A DNA stretch of 64,000 nucleotides from Rhipicephalus microplus (GCF_043290135.1 NC_134701.1:65045502-65109501), one strand, 5' to 3'; counted from the stretch's first letter, positions 22,060 to 31,360 are shown. Notes: generated by a model not told the origin, from the letters alone. Translations and numbers: made by a program.

Positions 22060-24456
22060 TATTGGGGTTTTACATCTATCTGATGGGCGACTTCAATGCC
22101 AAGATAAGGAAGAAGCAGGCTGGAGACGTGGCAGTAGGAGATTATGGCATCGGTACTAAAAATGCCAGAGGGGAGCTATTAGTAGAATTCACAGAACGAA
22201 ATAATATACGGATGTGGAATACCTTGTTCCGAAAACAAGGGAACCGTAAGTGAACATGAAGGAACCCTAATGGCGAAAGTAAGAACAAAATAAACTGAGT
22301 GCACACTCAGGCATTGTGCTGGATGTAGAAGTGCTTGGCAAGGTACGATACAGTGACCATAGAATAGTACGGTCTTGAATTTGCCTAGACATGAAGTAAA
22401 AACGACAGAAACTGATACGCAAGATGCCAATAATTGAGCTTGCACTGAGAGGGAAAGTACAGGAATTCCGAACCTCGCTTCAGAACAGGTACATGGTTAT
22501 TATCGAGAAAAACAGCCTTAGTGTTAACGCAATGAATGATAATCTGACGAGTACCATTACAGAGTGGGCAGCAAGAGTTGGAGGTACGGTACCTAGACAG
22601 GACACTGGCAAGCTGTCCTAGGAAACGAAAAACTTCATAAAAAAGCTTCAAAGCATAAAAGCCTCAATTACAACAGACAAAATTTAACTAGCATAGCTTT
22701 AGATGTTGAATATTAAGCGTAAGGTATCCGATGTAAGAAGGTATTACATGGAGAAAATTGAACACGCTCTGAAGAAGAGAAGGAAGCGTCAAAGCAGAGA
22801 ATAGGAAACTTGATACAAGGAAGGCAAAGTAACTACCAATATGGATGTGATAGTTAAAATGGCGGAATTGTTTTACAGAGATTTGTACAGTAGCCAGGAC
22901 AACCGCGCCCTTAATACTATAAGAACTAGCAGTAACCCAGATTACACTCAACCAGTAATGATAGGTCAGAAAAGCCTTGGAGGAAATGCAGAGCGGCATA
23001 GCTGCCGGTGACGATCAGATAACATTAAATCTGCTAAAAGATGGAGGATATATTGTGTTAGAAAAACTAGCCACTCTGTTTACGAAGTGTCTTCTGACGA
23101 GAAGAGTACCATAACCTTGGAAAAATTGTAACATCATCCTTTTACATAAGAAAGGAAATGACAAGGACTAGAAGAATAACAGGCCTTCGTCGTATAAATA
23201 ACAGCTTACTCTTCGTCGTATAAAAGCCATTTACAAAGATATTTGGTAACAGAACAAGACAACATTAGAATTGAATCAACCAAATTAACAAGCAGGATTT
23301 CAGACAGACTATACTCAACAATCGGCCACATTTATACTATCAGTCAGGTAATAGAGAAATGCTTAAAATACAGCCAACCACTATGCATAGCTTTCATAGA
23401 TTACGAGAAGGTGTTTGATTCGGTATAAATATCAGAAATCATGCAGACAATGCGAAATGGGGGCGCCGACTCGACGAAGAATATATAAGCTTTTTGGAAG
23501 AAATGTACAGGGAAGAACTGCCACCATATTGCTCCATAAGGAAAGCGACAAAATACCTATCAAGAAGAGTGTAAGGCCGAAGAAAACAATCTCCCCACTG
23601 CTATTTACTGCGTGCTTACAGTAGGTATTCAGAAGCCTATAATGGGAAAAGTTAGGAATAAGATTTAATAAAGAATACCTTAGGAACCTACGCTTCGCCG
23701 ATGACATGTCATTGCTGAGTAGCTCAGGGGACGAATTGCAACTCATAATCACGGAGTTAGACAAGGAGAGCAGAAAGGTAGGTCTTAAAATAATCTGCAA
23801 AAGACGAAAGTAATGTAGAACATCCTCGGAAGAGAACAGTGCTTCGAGATAGGCACTTGAAGTTGTAGAAGACTACGTCTATTTAGGAGAGGTAATAACC
23901 AAGGAGGCAAACCACGAGATTGAAGTAACTAGAACAATAAGAACGGGGAGCACATTCGGCAAGCACTCTCGAATCGTCACTGATAGATTGCCACTATTTC
24001 TCAAGATGAAGATATAATAGCTGCATCTTGCGAGTACTTTGTTTTGGAACAGAAACCCGGAGACTTACAAGGTTCAGCCTAAATTAAGGACGACGCAGCG
24101 AGTGATGGAAAGAAAAATGATAGGTGTAAATTTAAGGGACAAGAAGAGAACAGAGTGGATAAGGAAACAATCAGGAGTTAAGTATATTATAGTTCAAATA
24201 AAAAAGAAATGCACATGGGCCGAGCATGTAGCACGTAGGTAGGATAACCGCTGGTCATTAAAAGTAACTGACCAGATTTCCAGAGAAGACAAGTACGTAA
24301 GAAGGAGACAGAACGTGAGGTGGGCAGAGGAGATTAGGAAGTTTTCTGGTATATATTGGTAGCAGCAAGCACAGGACCGAGTTGACTGGCGGAACATGGG
24401 AGAGGCCTTTGTCCTTCAGTGGACGTAGTGAGGCTGCGGCTGCTGCTCCTGCTGGT
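22060..24456 (+). mobile_element. decayed RTE-type LINE
   Basis: The endonuclease signature GDFNAKI is at 22085, in the frame 22062-22253, followed by FTERNNIRMWNT. The RT follows: an AGDDQIT-type block near 23010, AFIDYEKVFDSV ending at 23428, and LRFADDMSLLSS near 23690-23715 in another frame. The endonuclease style, FADD at the catalytic site and the terminal words GEAFVLQW near 24405-24427 are typical of the RTE clade as I remember it. Then comes a short CTG-rich tail. Many stops and frame changes make it inactive. The 5' end is cut. Confidence 0.8.
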
Positions 24457-24481
24457 GCTGATTATCCATCAACCACGATAT
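24457..24481 (-). repeat. left part of a SINE split by the intact Gypsy (copy 2)
   Basis: The words AACCACGATAT match AATCACCATAT of SINE copy 4 (59278). The other SINE part resumes at 30468. It abuts the tail of the RTE LINE on its left. Confidence 0.6.
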
Positions 24482-24888
24482 TGTCACGGGGGCGTGACGT
24501 GGCCGAAGACGGGAGACTTCGTGTTGGGATTTAACTGTTTATTTAGGCGAACCTGTGCCCGGTAAACGGAAAGTCCAATTACAGCAGCAGTCTCGCACAG
24601 ATAGCAGTCTCGGACTGATAGCGGCGAACGGAGCGTCGGCCTTCGATCAACAACTGACAAGCGGCGAAGCGCGTCGGCATTTATACTCCCGCCGTCGAAT
24701 GTTCTAGCGCTACCGCTGGCGGCGGCGTACGTTCCAGAACAATCTGTACCATTCGCACAGTGGGCGTGATCTTATCGAAATGATCTACTACAGTCCGGAA
24801 CCCTCTCGAAAACTGCAGGCGCGGTTTGCGCTGAGAATCGTGTGGTGTTTTGGGACGATAACAAAAGCTTGGGAAATGGAACGTGGCA
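24482..24888 (-). repeat. 3' LTR of Gypsy-4
   Basis: The minus-sense sequence starts TGCCACG and ends CGTGACA, the TG...CA ends expected. It has the same TATA box and polyadenylation motifs as the 5' LTR. I count four substitutions against 30061-30467 and no length difference. Confidence 0.95.
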
Positions 24889-24900
24889 TTGCCCCCCTCT
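24889..24900 (-). other. polypurine tract of Gypsy-4
   Basis: In minus sense AGAGGGGGGCAA directly precedes the 3' LTR, the expected primer site for plus-strand DNA synthesis. Confidence 0.8.
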
Positions 24901-25017
24901 GAAAAAGGCATCGTCTCGATGCTTTAACTAAAGATGAAGGTACAATAATAACGCAAGAAAGTACAATGAACAAATTACAATAAAACAATAATACAAAAAA
25001 AGCACTGTTTCAGTTTG
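24901..25017 (-). other. Gypsy-4 3' untranslated spacer
   Basis: This is AT-rich non-coding sequence between the pol stop codon and the polypurine tract, with no envelope-like frame. The GATGC/GCATC words at 24907-24921 are shared in similar form with the remnant at 12.4 kb. Confidence 0.6.
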
Positions 25018-28000
25018 TTAACGCGCATGAAACGGCTTTAGGCGTGCGACATGGACGACTTCAGGTCGCGATCGGCGTCGTTGAGAGTTCGTGATGCCGT
25101 CGGGGACAACCTCGTAATCAAGTGGGCCGAGACGTCGAACCACCCTGTACGGTCCGAAGTACCGTCGCAGAAGCTTTTCACTTAGTCCACGTCGGCGTAT
25201 CGGCGTCCACACCCAAACACGTTCACCGGGCTGGTATTCCACGAAGCGTCGTCGAAGGTTGTAACGGTGGCTGTCGGTCGTCTGTTGATTCTTGATACGG
25301 AGCCGCGCAAGTTGTCGGGCTTCTTCGGCGCGATGAAGGTACTCGCTCACATCGAGGTTTTCTTCGTCGGTGACGTTGGGTAACATGGCATCGAGCGTCG
25401 TTGTCGGGCTCCTTCCGTAGACCAATTTGTGTGGAGATATCTGCGTCGTCTCCTGCACCGCCGTGTTGTATGTGAAGGTCACATACGGAAGAATGGCGTC
25501 CCACGTCTTGTGTTCGACATCGACGTACATTGACAGCATGTCGGCGATCGTCTTGTTAAGCCGCTCGGTGAGGCCGTTGGTCTGTGGGTGGTACGCTGAT
25601 GTCCGGCGGTGGTTTGTTTGGCTGTATGCCAAGATCGCTTGAGTTAAGTCGGCAGTGAATGCCGTTCCTCTGTCGGTGATAAGGACCTCCGGGGCGCCGT
25701 GACGTAGGACGATATTTTCGACGAAGAACTTAGCTACCTCGGATGCACTGCCTTTTGGCAGGGCTTTTGTCTCGGCGTAGTGGGTGAGGTAGTCGGTAGC
25801 TACCACGATCCACTTGTTTCGGAAAGCCGACGTCGGGAACGGCCCCAGTAGGTCCATACCAATCTGCTGGAAAGGTCGGCAAGGTGGATCTATTGGCTGC
25901 AGAAGTCCCGCTGGCTTTGTCGGCGGTGTCTTGCGTCGCTGACAGTCCCGGCATGTCCTCACATAACGAGTGACGTTGGTTGTAAGACGCGGCCAGTAGT
26001 ACCTTTCTTGTATCCTCGCGAGCGTGCGAGAAACACCGAGGTGCCCTGCCGTGGGATCGTCGTGCAGGGCCTGCAGGAGTTCTGGTCGCAGAGCTGAAGG
26101 CACCACAAGGAGGTACTTAGCCCGAAGCGGTGAAAAGTTTTTCTTTTGTAGAAGACCGTTTCGTAGAAAAAACGACGCAAGTGCGCGCTTGAATACCTTT
26201 GGGACTTCGGCGGTCCTGCCTTCGAGGTATTCTATTAGGGCCTTAAGTTTCGGGTCGGCCCGCTGTCGTTCAGCGAAGTCGTCGGTAGTTATCGCTTCCA
26301 AGAAGTAGTCGTCATCCGGGTCGTCGGGTAGCGGTTGGTCGACAGGCGCACGAGAGAGACAGTCGGCGTCGGAGTGTTTTTTGCCGGACTTGTAAATGAC
26401 AGTAATGTCATATTCTTGAAGTCTCAGGCTCCATCGTGCGAGGCGACCTGAAGGGTACTTCAAAGTGGCTAGCCAACACAAGGCGTGGTGGCCGCTCACA
26501 ACTTTGAAGGGCCTGCCGTAGAGGTATGGGCGAAATTTTGACGTAGCCCAGATGATGGCGAGGCACTCCTTTTCTGTTGTGGAATAATTTGTTTCTGCTT
26601 TGGATAGCGATCGGCTGGCGTAACTAATAACCCTTTCAAGTCCGTCAGCCCTCTGCACAAGAACGGTGCCAAGACCTACGCTGCTTGCGTCAGTATGTAT
26701 TTCTGTCTCGGCGAATTCGTCGAAATGGGCAAGTAACGGAGGCGTCTGGAGGCGATGTTTAAGCTCCTGGAAAGCGTGTTCCTGTGGCGTTTCCCACTTG
26801 AACTCCACGTCGGCCTTGGTAAGGTTAGTGAGAGGATCGGCGATGCGGGCGAAGCTTTTCACGAACCGCCTATAATAGGCGCACAGGCCCAGAAATCGGC
26901 GCACGGCTTTCTTGTCAGTGGGCGGCGGGAAGTCGGCGATGGCGGCTGTTTTCCGTGGATCAGGACGAACTCCAGACTTGCTGATAACGTGCCCCAGAAA
27001 CAAGAGCTTTTCATACGCAAATCTGCACTTTTCTGGCTTCAGTGTGAGTCCGGAAGTCTTGATGGCTTGAAGTACAGCTTCAAGGCGCCGAAGATGCTTG
27101 TCGAAACTCGAGGAAAACACGACGACGTCGTCCAAGTACACAAGGCAAGTCTGCCACTTCAATCCTGCCAGTACTGTATCCATAACGCGTTGAAAAGTTG
27201 CAGGCTCTGAGCAAAGGCCGAAGGGCATCACCTTAAACTCGAAGAGGCCATCCGGTGTTATAAACGCCGTCTTCTCTCGGTCTCTTTCGCCGACTTCGAT
27301 TTGCCAATAGCCAGTCTTGAGGTCCATTGACGAAAAGTACTTGACGTTATGGAGCCGATCAAGTGCGTCGTCTATTCGTGGGAGAGGATACACGTCCTTT
27401 CTTGTGATTTTGTTCAGGCGGCGATAATCGACGCAGAAACGTAGGGTCCCATCCTTTTTCTTCACTAACACCACGGGGGATGCCCATGGGCTCTTGGACG
27501 GCCGAATAATGTCATCCCGCAGCATTTCATCAACTTGTCTCTTCATGGTTTCACGTTCTCGCGTCGAAACCCGGTACGGACTCTGACGGAGTGGTCTGGC
27601 ATTTTCTTCGGTTATGATGCGATGTTTCGTGATTGGGGTCTGCCGAATTTTCGATGACGACGAAAAGCAATCTTCGTATTGCAGGAGCATGGCCTTGAGC
27701 TGTTCTTGCTTATCGTTCGGAAGTCTGGGATTGACGTCGAAAGCTATGGGAGGGGCTTGGTTCCTCTGAGCAGGTTCCGCAGAATCGGTGAGGGCGAAAG
27801 CACTGGTGGCTTCAACAATTTCTTTGATGTATGCGACCGTTGTTCCTTTGTTCACATGTTTGTACTCATTGCTGAAATTCGTGAGCATAACCGTTGCTTT
27901 GCCTCCCCGCAGCTCTGCAATTCCTCTTGCGACGTAAATATTTCGGGTGACCAACAGATGCTGACTGCCTTCAACGACGCCTTTGAAGTCAAGTGATTCA

Positions 28001-28068
28001 GGAGCGCCGACTGAAATAATGACGCTTGAGCGAGGCGGAATGGTGACTTGTTCTTCCAGCACACACAT
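25018..28068 (-). CDS. pol: Gypsy-4 pol: reverse transcriptase, RNase H, integrase
   Basis: The open frame of 1,016 residues continues from the protease frame after a frame change; the methionine at 28068 is simply the first one after it. Domains: linker 1-160; RT about 165-345 with the active site YLDDVVVFS at 311-319; connection to about 450; RNase H with D460, E501 and HSDAD 565-569; integrase zinc domain H669, H676, C706, C709; catalytic D739, D799, E835; GPY/F module with RRYFGPYRVV near the end. At residue 526 glycine (GGC, 26491-26493) stands where the two sibling copies here have aspartate (SDHH/TDHH), so RNase H is probably dead. In the cell Pol copies the RNA in cytoplasmic particles and integrates the cDNA in the nucleus. 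Confidence 0.92.
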   Translation of the reverse strand: MCVLEEQVTIPPRSSVIISVGAPESLDFKGVVEGSQHLLVTRNIYVARGIAELRGGKATVMLTNFSNEYKHVNKGTTVAYIKEIVEATSAFALTDSAEPAQRNQAPPIAFDVNPRLPNDKQEQLKAMLLQYEDCFSSSSKIRQTPITKHRIITEENARPLRQSPYRVSTRERETMKRQVDEMLRDDIIRPSKSPWASPVVLVKKKDGTLRFCVDYRRLNKITRKDVYPLPRIDDALDRLHNVKYFSSMDLKTGYWQIEVGERDREKTAFITPDGLFEFKVMPFGLCSEPATFQRVMDTVLAGLKWQTCLVYLDDVVVFSSSFDKHLRRLEAVLQAIKTSGLTLKPEKCRFAYEKLLFLGHVISKSGVRPDPRKTAAIADFPPPTDKKAVRRFLGLCAYYRRFVKSFARIADPLTNLTKADVEFKWETPQEHAFQELKHRLQTPPLLAHFDEFAETEIHTDASSVGLGTVLVQRADGLERVISYASRSLSKAETNYSTTEKECLAIIWATSKFRPYLYGRPFKVVSGHHALCWLATLKYPSGRLARWSLRLQEYDITVIYKSGKKHSDADCLSRAPVDQPLPDDPDDDYFLEAITTDDFAERQRADPKLKALIEYLEGRTAEVPKVFKRALASFFLRNGLLQKKNFSPLRAKYLLVVPSALRPELLQALHDDPTAGHLGVSRTLARIQERYYWPRLTTNVTRYVRTCRDCQRRKTPPTKPAGLLQPIDPPCRPFQQIGMDLLGPFPTSAFRNKWIVVATDYLTHYAETKALPKGSASEVAKFFVENIVLRHGAPEVLITDRGTAFTADLTQAILAYSQTNHRRTSAYHPQTNGLTERLNKTIADMLSMYVDVEHKTWDAILPYVTFTYNTAVQETTQISPHKLVYGRSPTTTLDAMLPNVTDEENLDVSEYLHRAEEARQLARLRIKNQQTTDSHRYNLRRRFVEYQPGERVWVWTPIRRRGLSEKLLRRYFGPYRVVRRLGPLDYEVVPDGITNSQRRRSRPEVVHVARLKPFHAR

Positions 28069-28681
28069 TCAAGGCATGGTTTCCAGACGGCGTGCGCGGC
28101 GGTAGTGCTTCTTCTGTGGATAACGTTATCGACTTTGTTTTTAGGTTGATGACAGCACCATGGAGGCATAAGAAGTCAATGCCAAGGATGACATCTCTCG
28201 AGCAACGCTGTAGGACTATGAAGTCTGTAGGATAAATACGGCCGTTAATGGTGACTCTCGCTGTGCAGATTCCTGCAGGCGTTACGAGATGACCTCCGGC
28301 TGTGCGGATTTCAGGGCCTTTCCAAGCTGTCCTAACTTTCTTTAACTTCGCGGCGAACGACCCACTGATGACAGAATAGTCGGCTCCAGTATCGACAAGA
28401 GCGGTCACACTGTGGCCGTCGATAAGAACGTCGAGGTCGCTAGTTCGCCGTCTCGCATTACAGTTAGGGCGTGGCGTCGGGTCACGGCTGCGTCGGCTTG
28501 TTCCGCTGCTTCCATGTTGCGTCGTCAGGCCACCTTTAGTAAGTGAGCTTTCGCCGTCAGGGCTTTGCCTGGTTGGCGTTGTGTTCGGAAAGCTCCGTCG
28601 CGGCGTCGTCGTCGTCGGAGGATCTTCGGTAGTTCGTCGCACAGCAACCGCACCTCCACCGGTTGCTGCCCTTAGTTTCCC
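27998..28681 (-). CDS. Gypsy-4 protease region in the -1 frame
   Basis: This frame overlaps the end of gag and stays open from the frameshift site at 28681-28675. The first annotatable start triplet is a GTG at 28642, but none is needed if ribosomes enter by a -1 shift. A linker rich in threonine, proline and arginine leads to ALVDTGADYSVIS (DTG about 84-86 counted from 28642), the retropepsin active site. WKGPEIRTAGGHLV and ILGIDFL follow, the fold blocks of Gypsy proteases. The frame ends at 27998 in nonsense after about 28,060, where the pol frame takes over. Protease would cleave Gag and Gag-Pol. Confidence 0.85.
   Translation of the reverse strand, partial: GKLRAATGGGAVAVRRTTEDPPTTTTPRRSFPNTTPTRQSPDGESSLTKGGLTTQHGSSGTSRRSRDPTPRPNCNARRRTSDLDVLIDGHSVTALVDTGADYSVISGSFAAKLKKVRTAWKGPEIRTAGGHLVTPAGICTARVTINGRIYPTDFIVLQRCSRDVILGIDFLCLHGAVINLKTKSITLSTEEALPPRTPSGNHALNVCAGRTSHHSASLKRHYFSRRS
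28060..28067 (-). other. CA/GT dinucleotide run where protease and pol frames part
   Basis: The protease frame matches relatives up to this GT run in minus sense, and the pol frame matches from it onward. A change of one repeat unit, or a one-base gain, at this spot explains the shift in reading frame. In Gypsy-1 the same region (CIADDNVMVPPRSS) reads in one frame, which supports a lesion over a programmed event. Confidence 0.6.
28617..28681 (-). promoter_or_regulatory. predicted -1 ribosomal frameshift signal between gag and protease
   Basis: The heptamer GGGAAAC (28681-28675) is in the 0-frame phase G GGA AAC and is followed at once by the gag stop TAA (28674-28672). A spacer of 5-6 nt leads to a perfect 9-bp stem, CAGCAACCG (28668-28660) with CGGTTGCTG (28650-28642), extendable by one G-U pair. 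The 9-nt loop contains GGAGG (28657-28653), which can pair with CCTCC (28621-28617) to make an H-type pseudoknot. GGGAAAC is an established retroviral slippery site. Structure is by eye, not folded by software. Confidence 0.8.
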
Positions 28682-30066
28682 GGATACGGGCTAGGAGACC
28701 GGCCCCGCGTTGGGCCAGAGTACTGTCGGTGGTGCGGTGACGTGCGGCGGCTGGGCGACGGCGAACGCGAAGGGCTTCGTGGTGTCCACCGAGTTCCTGT
28801 CAGGTAGTCGGCGATGTCACGTGGTCGTTCTCCTGGCTGCGGACGTGGTGCATCGACGGTGAAGCCACGCAGTCCCATCTGTCGGTACTGGCAACGGCGG
28901 TAAGTGTGCCCGGCCTCGCCGCAGTGGTAGCACAGTGGGCGGTGGTCAGGGGTGCACCAAACGTTGGTTTTCCTCGGCGCACTGCGCTGGCCCGCTGGTG
29001 AACGGTAGGTCGTCGGTGGGGGTGGTGGCGGCGGTGGTGTCTGGCGACGAAAGTGCGACGGGGTGGCGTTTTGGCGTGGACGGGGAGGAGCGTTGTGGCG
29101 CACTGCAGCGGCGTAGCTCATAGTTTCTGGCTCGGGCAGTGGTGTATGGGGAATTCGAAGTAATTGCTGAACTTCGTCTCGCACAATGTCGGCGATCGAA
29201 TCCACTTGTGGTTGCGCCGAAGGCAACAGTTTGCGCAGCTCTTTTCGCACGATCGCTCGGATCGTTTCACGCAGGTTTTCGGAGTCACTGGTTTGAGCAG
29301 CAGCGCATTCTGGAGTCAGGCGACAATTATACTGTCTGGTGCGCATGTCAAGGGTTTTTTCGATGGTGGTCGCCTCGGATACAAATTCTTGGACGGTGTT
29401 CGGTGGATTCCTCATTAGTCCCGCGAAGAGCTCCTGTTTGACCCCTCGCATGACGAAACGAACTTTCTTCTTTTCAGGCATGTCTGGGTCAGCGTGACGA
29501 AATAGGCGGGTCATCTCCTCTGTGAAAATTCCAACCTTCTCATTCGGTAGCTGAACCCGGGTCTCTAGTTGAGCAGCGGCCCTTTCTTTGCGAGCGACGC
29601 TCGCGAACGTTTGCAGAAATGCGCCGCAGAAGACATCCCACGTTCGGAGCGTGGACTCACGATTCTCTAGCCAGGTCCTTGCGGTGTCTTCCAGGTAGAA
29701 GTACACACGCCGGAGCTTTTCTTCGTTGTCCCAGTGGTTGAGGGCGGCCACACGGTCGTATGTTTCTAACCAGGACTCCGGGTCTTCGAACGATGACCCA
29801 TGGAAAATTGGTGGTTCCCTGGGTTGATGCATGACCATCGTGGGCAGGGATGCGGCGGTTGTCATTGTCGCTGCAGTCGCGGTCATGGCCTTGGTCTTCC
29901 GCGCCTTGTCTTCTAGAATCCCGTACTCCGGTGGTAGCCCTTGCTGTCGGCGGCTTGTTCGCTGCTCCTGGTTGGCGTTGGTGTCTTCTCCGCGACGTGG
30001 GCTGGGTTCACGGCTTGACGGGGGCGTGCGGTACATGAACGAAGCAGCACCTCCACCAGATGTCAC
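28672..30066 (-). CDS. gag: Gypsy-4 gag
   Basis: Gag of 464 residues. It has an arginine/serine-rich N terminus, the capsid-type retrotransposon gag domain about 85-245 (from EPPIFHGSSFEDPESWLETY to LFRHADPDMP and GLMRNPP), a helical linker, a proline-rich stretch and a CCHC zinc knuckle CYHCGEAGHTYRRC at 379-392 (28932-28891). The C terminus is rich in RS/SP and likely binds RNA. The first ATG (30066) lies in the last bases of the LTR and is within the predicted transcript; the next in-frame ATG at 30036 is an equally possible start. The frame ends at a TAA directly after a slippery heptamer. Gag forms the particle that packages element RNA. Confidence 0.92.
   Translation of the reverse strand: MTSGGGAASFMYRTPPSSREPSPRRGEDTNANQEQRTSRRQQGLPPEYGILEDKARKTKAMTATAATMTTAASLPTMVMHQPREPPIFHGSSFEDPESWLETYDRVAALNHWDNEEKLRRVYFYLEDTARTWLENRESTLRTWDVFCGAFLQTFASVARKERAAAQLETRVQLPNEKVGIFTEEMTRLFRHADPDMPEKKKVRFVMRGVKQELFAGLMRNPPNTVQEFVSEATTIEKTLDMRTRQYNCRLTPECAAAQTSDSENLRETIRAIVRKELRKLLPSAQPQVDSIADIVRDEVQQLLRIPHTPLPEPETMSYAAAVRHNAPPRPRQNATPSHFRRQTPPPPPPPPTTYRSPAGQRSAPRKTNVWCTPDHRPLCYHCGEAGHTYRRCQYRQMGLRGFTVDAPRPQPGERPRDIADYLTGTRWTPRSPSRSPSPSRRTSPHHRQYSGPTRGRSPSPYPGN
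30041..30058 (-). other. primer-binding-like tract of Gypsy-4
   Basis: Two bases after the 5' LTR the minus strand reads TGGTGGAGGTGCTGCTTC. The initial TGG is what the CCA end of a tRNA would pair with. Gypsy-1 has TGGTGGAAGCGCTGGG at the same place, so the tract is conserved beyond this copy. I could not match it to a specific tRNA from memory, and it also codes for the start of Gag. Confidence 0.55.
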
Positions 30067-30467
30067 GGGGGCGTGACGTGGCCGAAGACAGGAGACTTCG
30101 TGTTGGGATTTAAGTGTTTATTTAGGCGAACCTGTGCCCGGTAAACGGAAAGTCCAATTACAGCAGCAGTCTCGCACAGATAGCAGTCTCGGACTGATAG
30201 CGGCGAACGGAGCGTCGGCCTTCGATCAACAACTGAGAAGCGGCGAAGCGCGTCGGCATTTATACTCCCGCCGTCGAATGTTCTAGCGCTACCGCTGGCG
30301 GCGGCGTACGTTCCAGAACAATCTGTACCATTCGCACAGTGGGCGTGATCTTATCGAAATGATCTACTACAGTCCGGAACCCTCTAGAAAACTGCAGGCG
30401 CGGTTTGCGCTGAGAATCGTGTGGTGTTTTGGGACGATAACAAAAGCTTGGGAAATGGAACGTGGCA
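30061..30467 (-). repeat. 5' LTR of Gypsy-4
   Basis: 407 bp, minus sense TGCCACG to CGTGACA. It contains a TATA box (TATAAAT, 30264-30258), an initiator-like TCAGTT 28 bp downstream (30236-30231) and a polyadenylation signal AATAAA (30122-30117), so U3, R and U5 can be placed in order. The outer side is followed by the ATAT target duplication. Confidence 0.95.
30258..30264 (-). promoter_or_regulatory. TATA box of the Gypsy-4 5' LTR
   Basis: TATAAAT on the minus strand lies 28 bp upstream of TCAGTT, the arthropod initiator consensus, and is conserved in the other LTR (24685-24679). This is the expected RNA polymerase II promoter of the element. Confidence 0.7.
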
Positions 30468-30660
30468 ATATGGCTACGAGAGGCGCCGTAGTGGCCTGCT
30501 TCGCAAAATTTACCACTTTGCTTCTTTACCATGCACCTAAATCAAAGTGCACGGGTCTCAAACATTTTCGCCTACGTTTAAAATACTACAGGGATTCGAT
30601 CCCGCTTTCTGCAGGTCAGCAATTGAGCACCATAACCACTGGACCACCCTGGCTATTAGT
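30468..30660 (-). repeat. right part of the SINE split by Gypsy-4 (copy 2)
   Basis: From the second ATAT onward the text GAGAGGCGCCGTAGTGG, then TGCACCTAAATC, ACGGG and CGGGATT-like words, and finally ACCACTGGACCACC follow SINE copy 4 (59278-59480) in order. The box-B-like GGGATTCGATCCC (plus sense) is near 30592. Together with 24457-24481 it makes one SINE interrupted at CCATAT/GAT by the LTR element. Confidence 0.75.
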
Positions 30661-31289
30661 AAATAAGACTGTTTTCATAAATTCAATATGCCCATATGTC
30701 GTCGAGCTGTAAGGAAGGAAGTTCAAGTGTATAACACTATTTGCTGAAAATCATTTTGACAGCATGGCAGAGTGATTCCATTCACTCCCATTGCCTACTC
30801 CTTGCTTTTCAGTGGCACCTTTCACTTGCAAACGTTGTTAGCGGATACAAAAGCTGTTAACGACAATGCAACAATCCAAATTTGCATGTGGCGATTCTAG
30901 CAAACTTTCGGTAACATACAGGGCATATAATGTGACATGCAATGCGCAGAATAATATTTTTCTTGATTGAAAAAGAGAATCAACAGTATTCCGCTGTGTA
31001 ATGTGTCTGTATCCGGCATGAGGCATTGCTTGCACAAAGTTATTTTCATTTCTTGTAATAAAATATGGTTACTGTGCATATTGCTAGTAATTTTACGTGA
31101 TTTTTTACGTGAATACGTGAATTTCACATTTCTTCATCTTGTGCATTTCTTGTCGTGCGTCATGTCGCTAGTTGCATCAATTGCTCGATGTGCCTTTCTA
31201 GTTAAGTCAATGTCAAGAAACGAACAGATAAAGCGAATCAATATATATAACTTGTTGCATATTTTTTCAGCTTCATGTTTCTTATTCTT
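30661..31289. other. AT-rich spacer, nothing recognised
   Basis: Small open frames only, with no repeat or motif I can name. It may be unique host DNA between the SINE and the repeat that received the next LINE. Confidence 0.4.
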
Positions 31290-31360
31290 GCACTCTAAGG
31301 CAAAATGGTGTTAAAGGGGGTATTGTTTTTCTTTTGGGGACTAATGGGGCTGCCACAATC
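31290..31360 (-). repeat. outer part of the 0.77-kb repeat, copy A (left of the LINE)
   Basis: The reverse complement reads TGGCAGCCCCATTAGTCCCC and then CTTTAACACCATTTTGCCTT. It matches 58681-58738 of copy B (TGGCAGCCCTATTAGTCTCC and onward). The rest of copy A lies at 36684-37352, so a LINE of about 5.3 kb interrupted it. Confidence 0.75.

Larger units (their letters stand above)
24482..30467 (-). mobile_element. nearly intact Ty3/Gypsy LTR retrotransposon (Gypsy-4)
   Basis: This 5,986-bp element has two 407-bp LTRs, a primer-binding-like tract, gag, protease, RT, RNase H, integrase and a polypurine tract, with no envelope frame. ATAT flanks both ends (24478-24481 and 30468-30471), a 4-bp target-site duplication. 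The LTRs differ at 4 positions by eye, about 99 percent identical, so insertion is recent but not immediate. Three observations mark it as probably non-autonomous now: a reading-frame change between protease and RT at a CA repeat, a catalytic RNase H change, and the dependence of protease/pol on a -1 frameshift. It lies inside a SINE. The genus within Metaviridae was not determined. Confidence 0.95.

Noticed and set aside
24901..25017. Envelope gene after pol in Gypsy-4
   Set aside because: Only about 117 bases separate the pol stop from the polypurine tract; there is no room for an envelope frame.
25018..28068. Methionine at 28068 as the true start of Pol
   Set aside because: It is the first ATG after a frame change. 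The protein family continues upstream in the protease frame, so translation would not begin here.
28672..28681. Stop-codon readthrough as the route from Gag to Pol
   Set aside because: The protease frame is -1 to Gag, and the slippery heptamer directly precedes the stop, so frameshifting explains the arrangement better.
30041..30058. Tf1-style self-priming of Gypsy-4
   Set aside because: I looked for a complement of the primer-binding tract in the predicted start of the transcript and found none.
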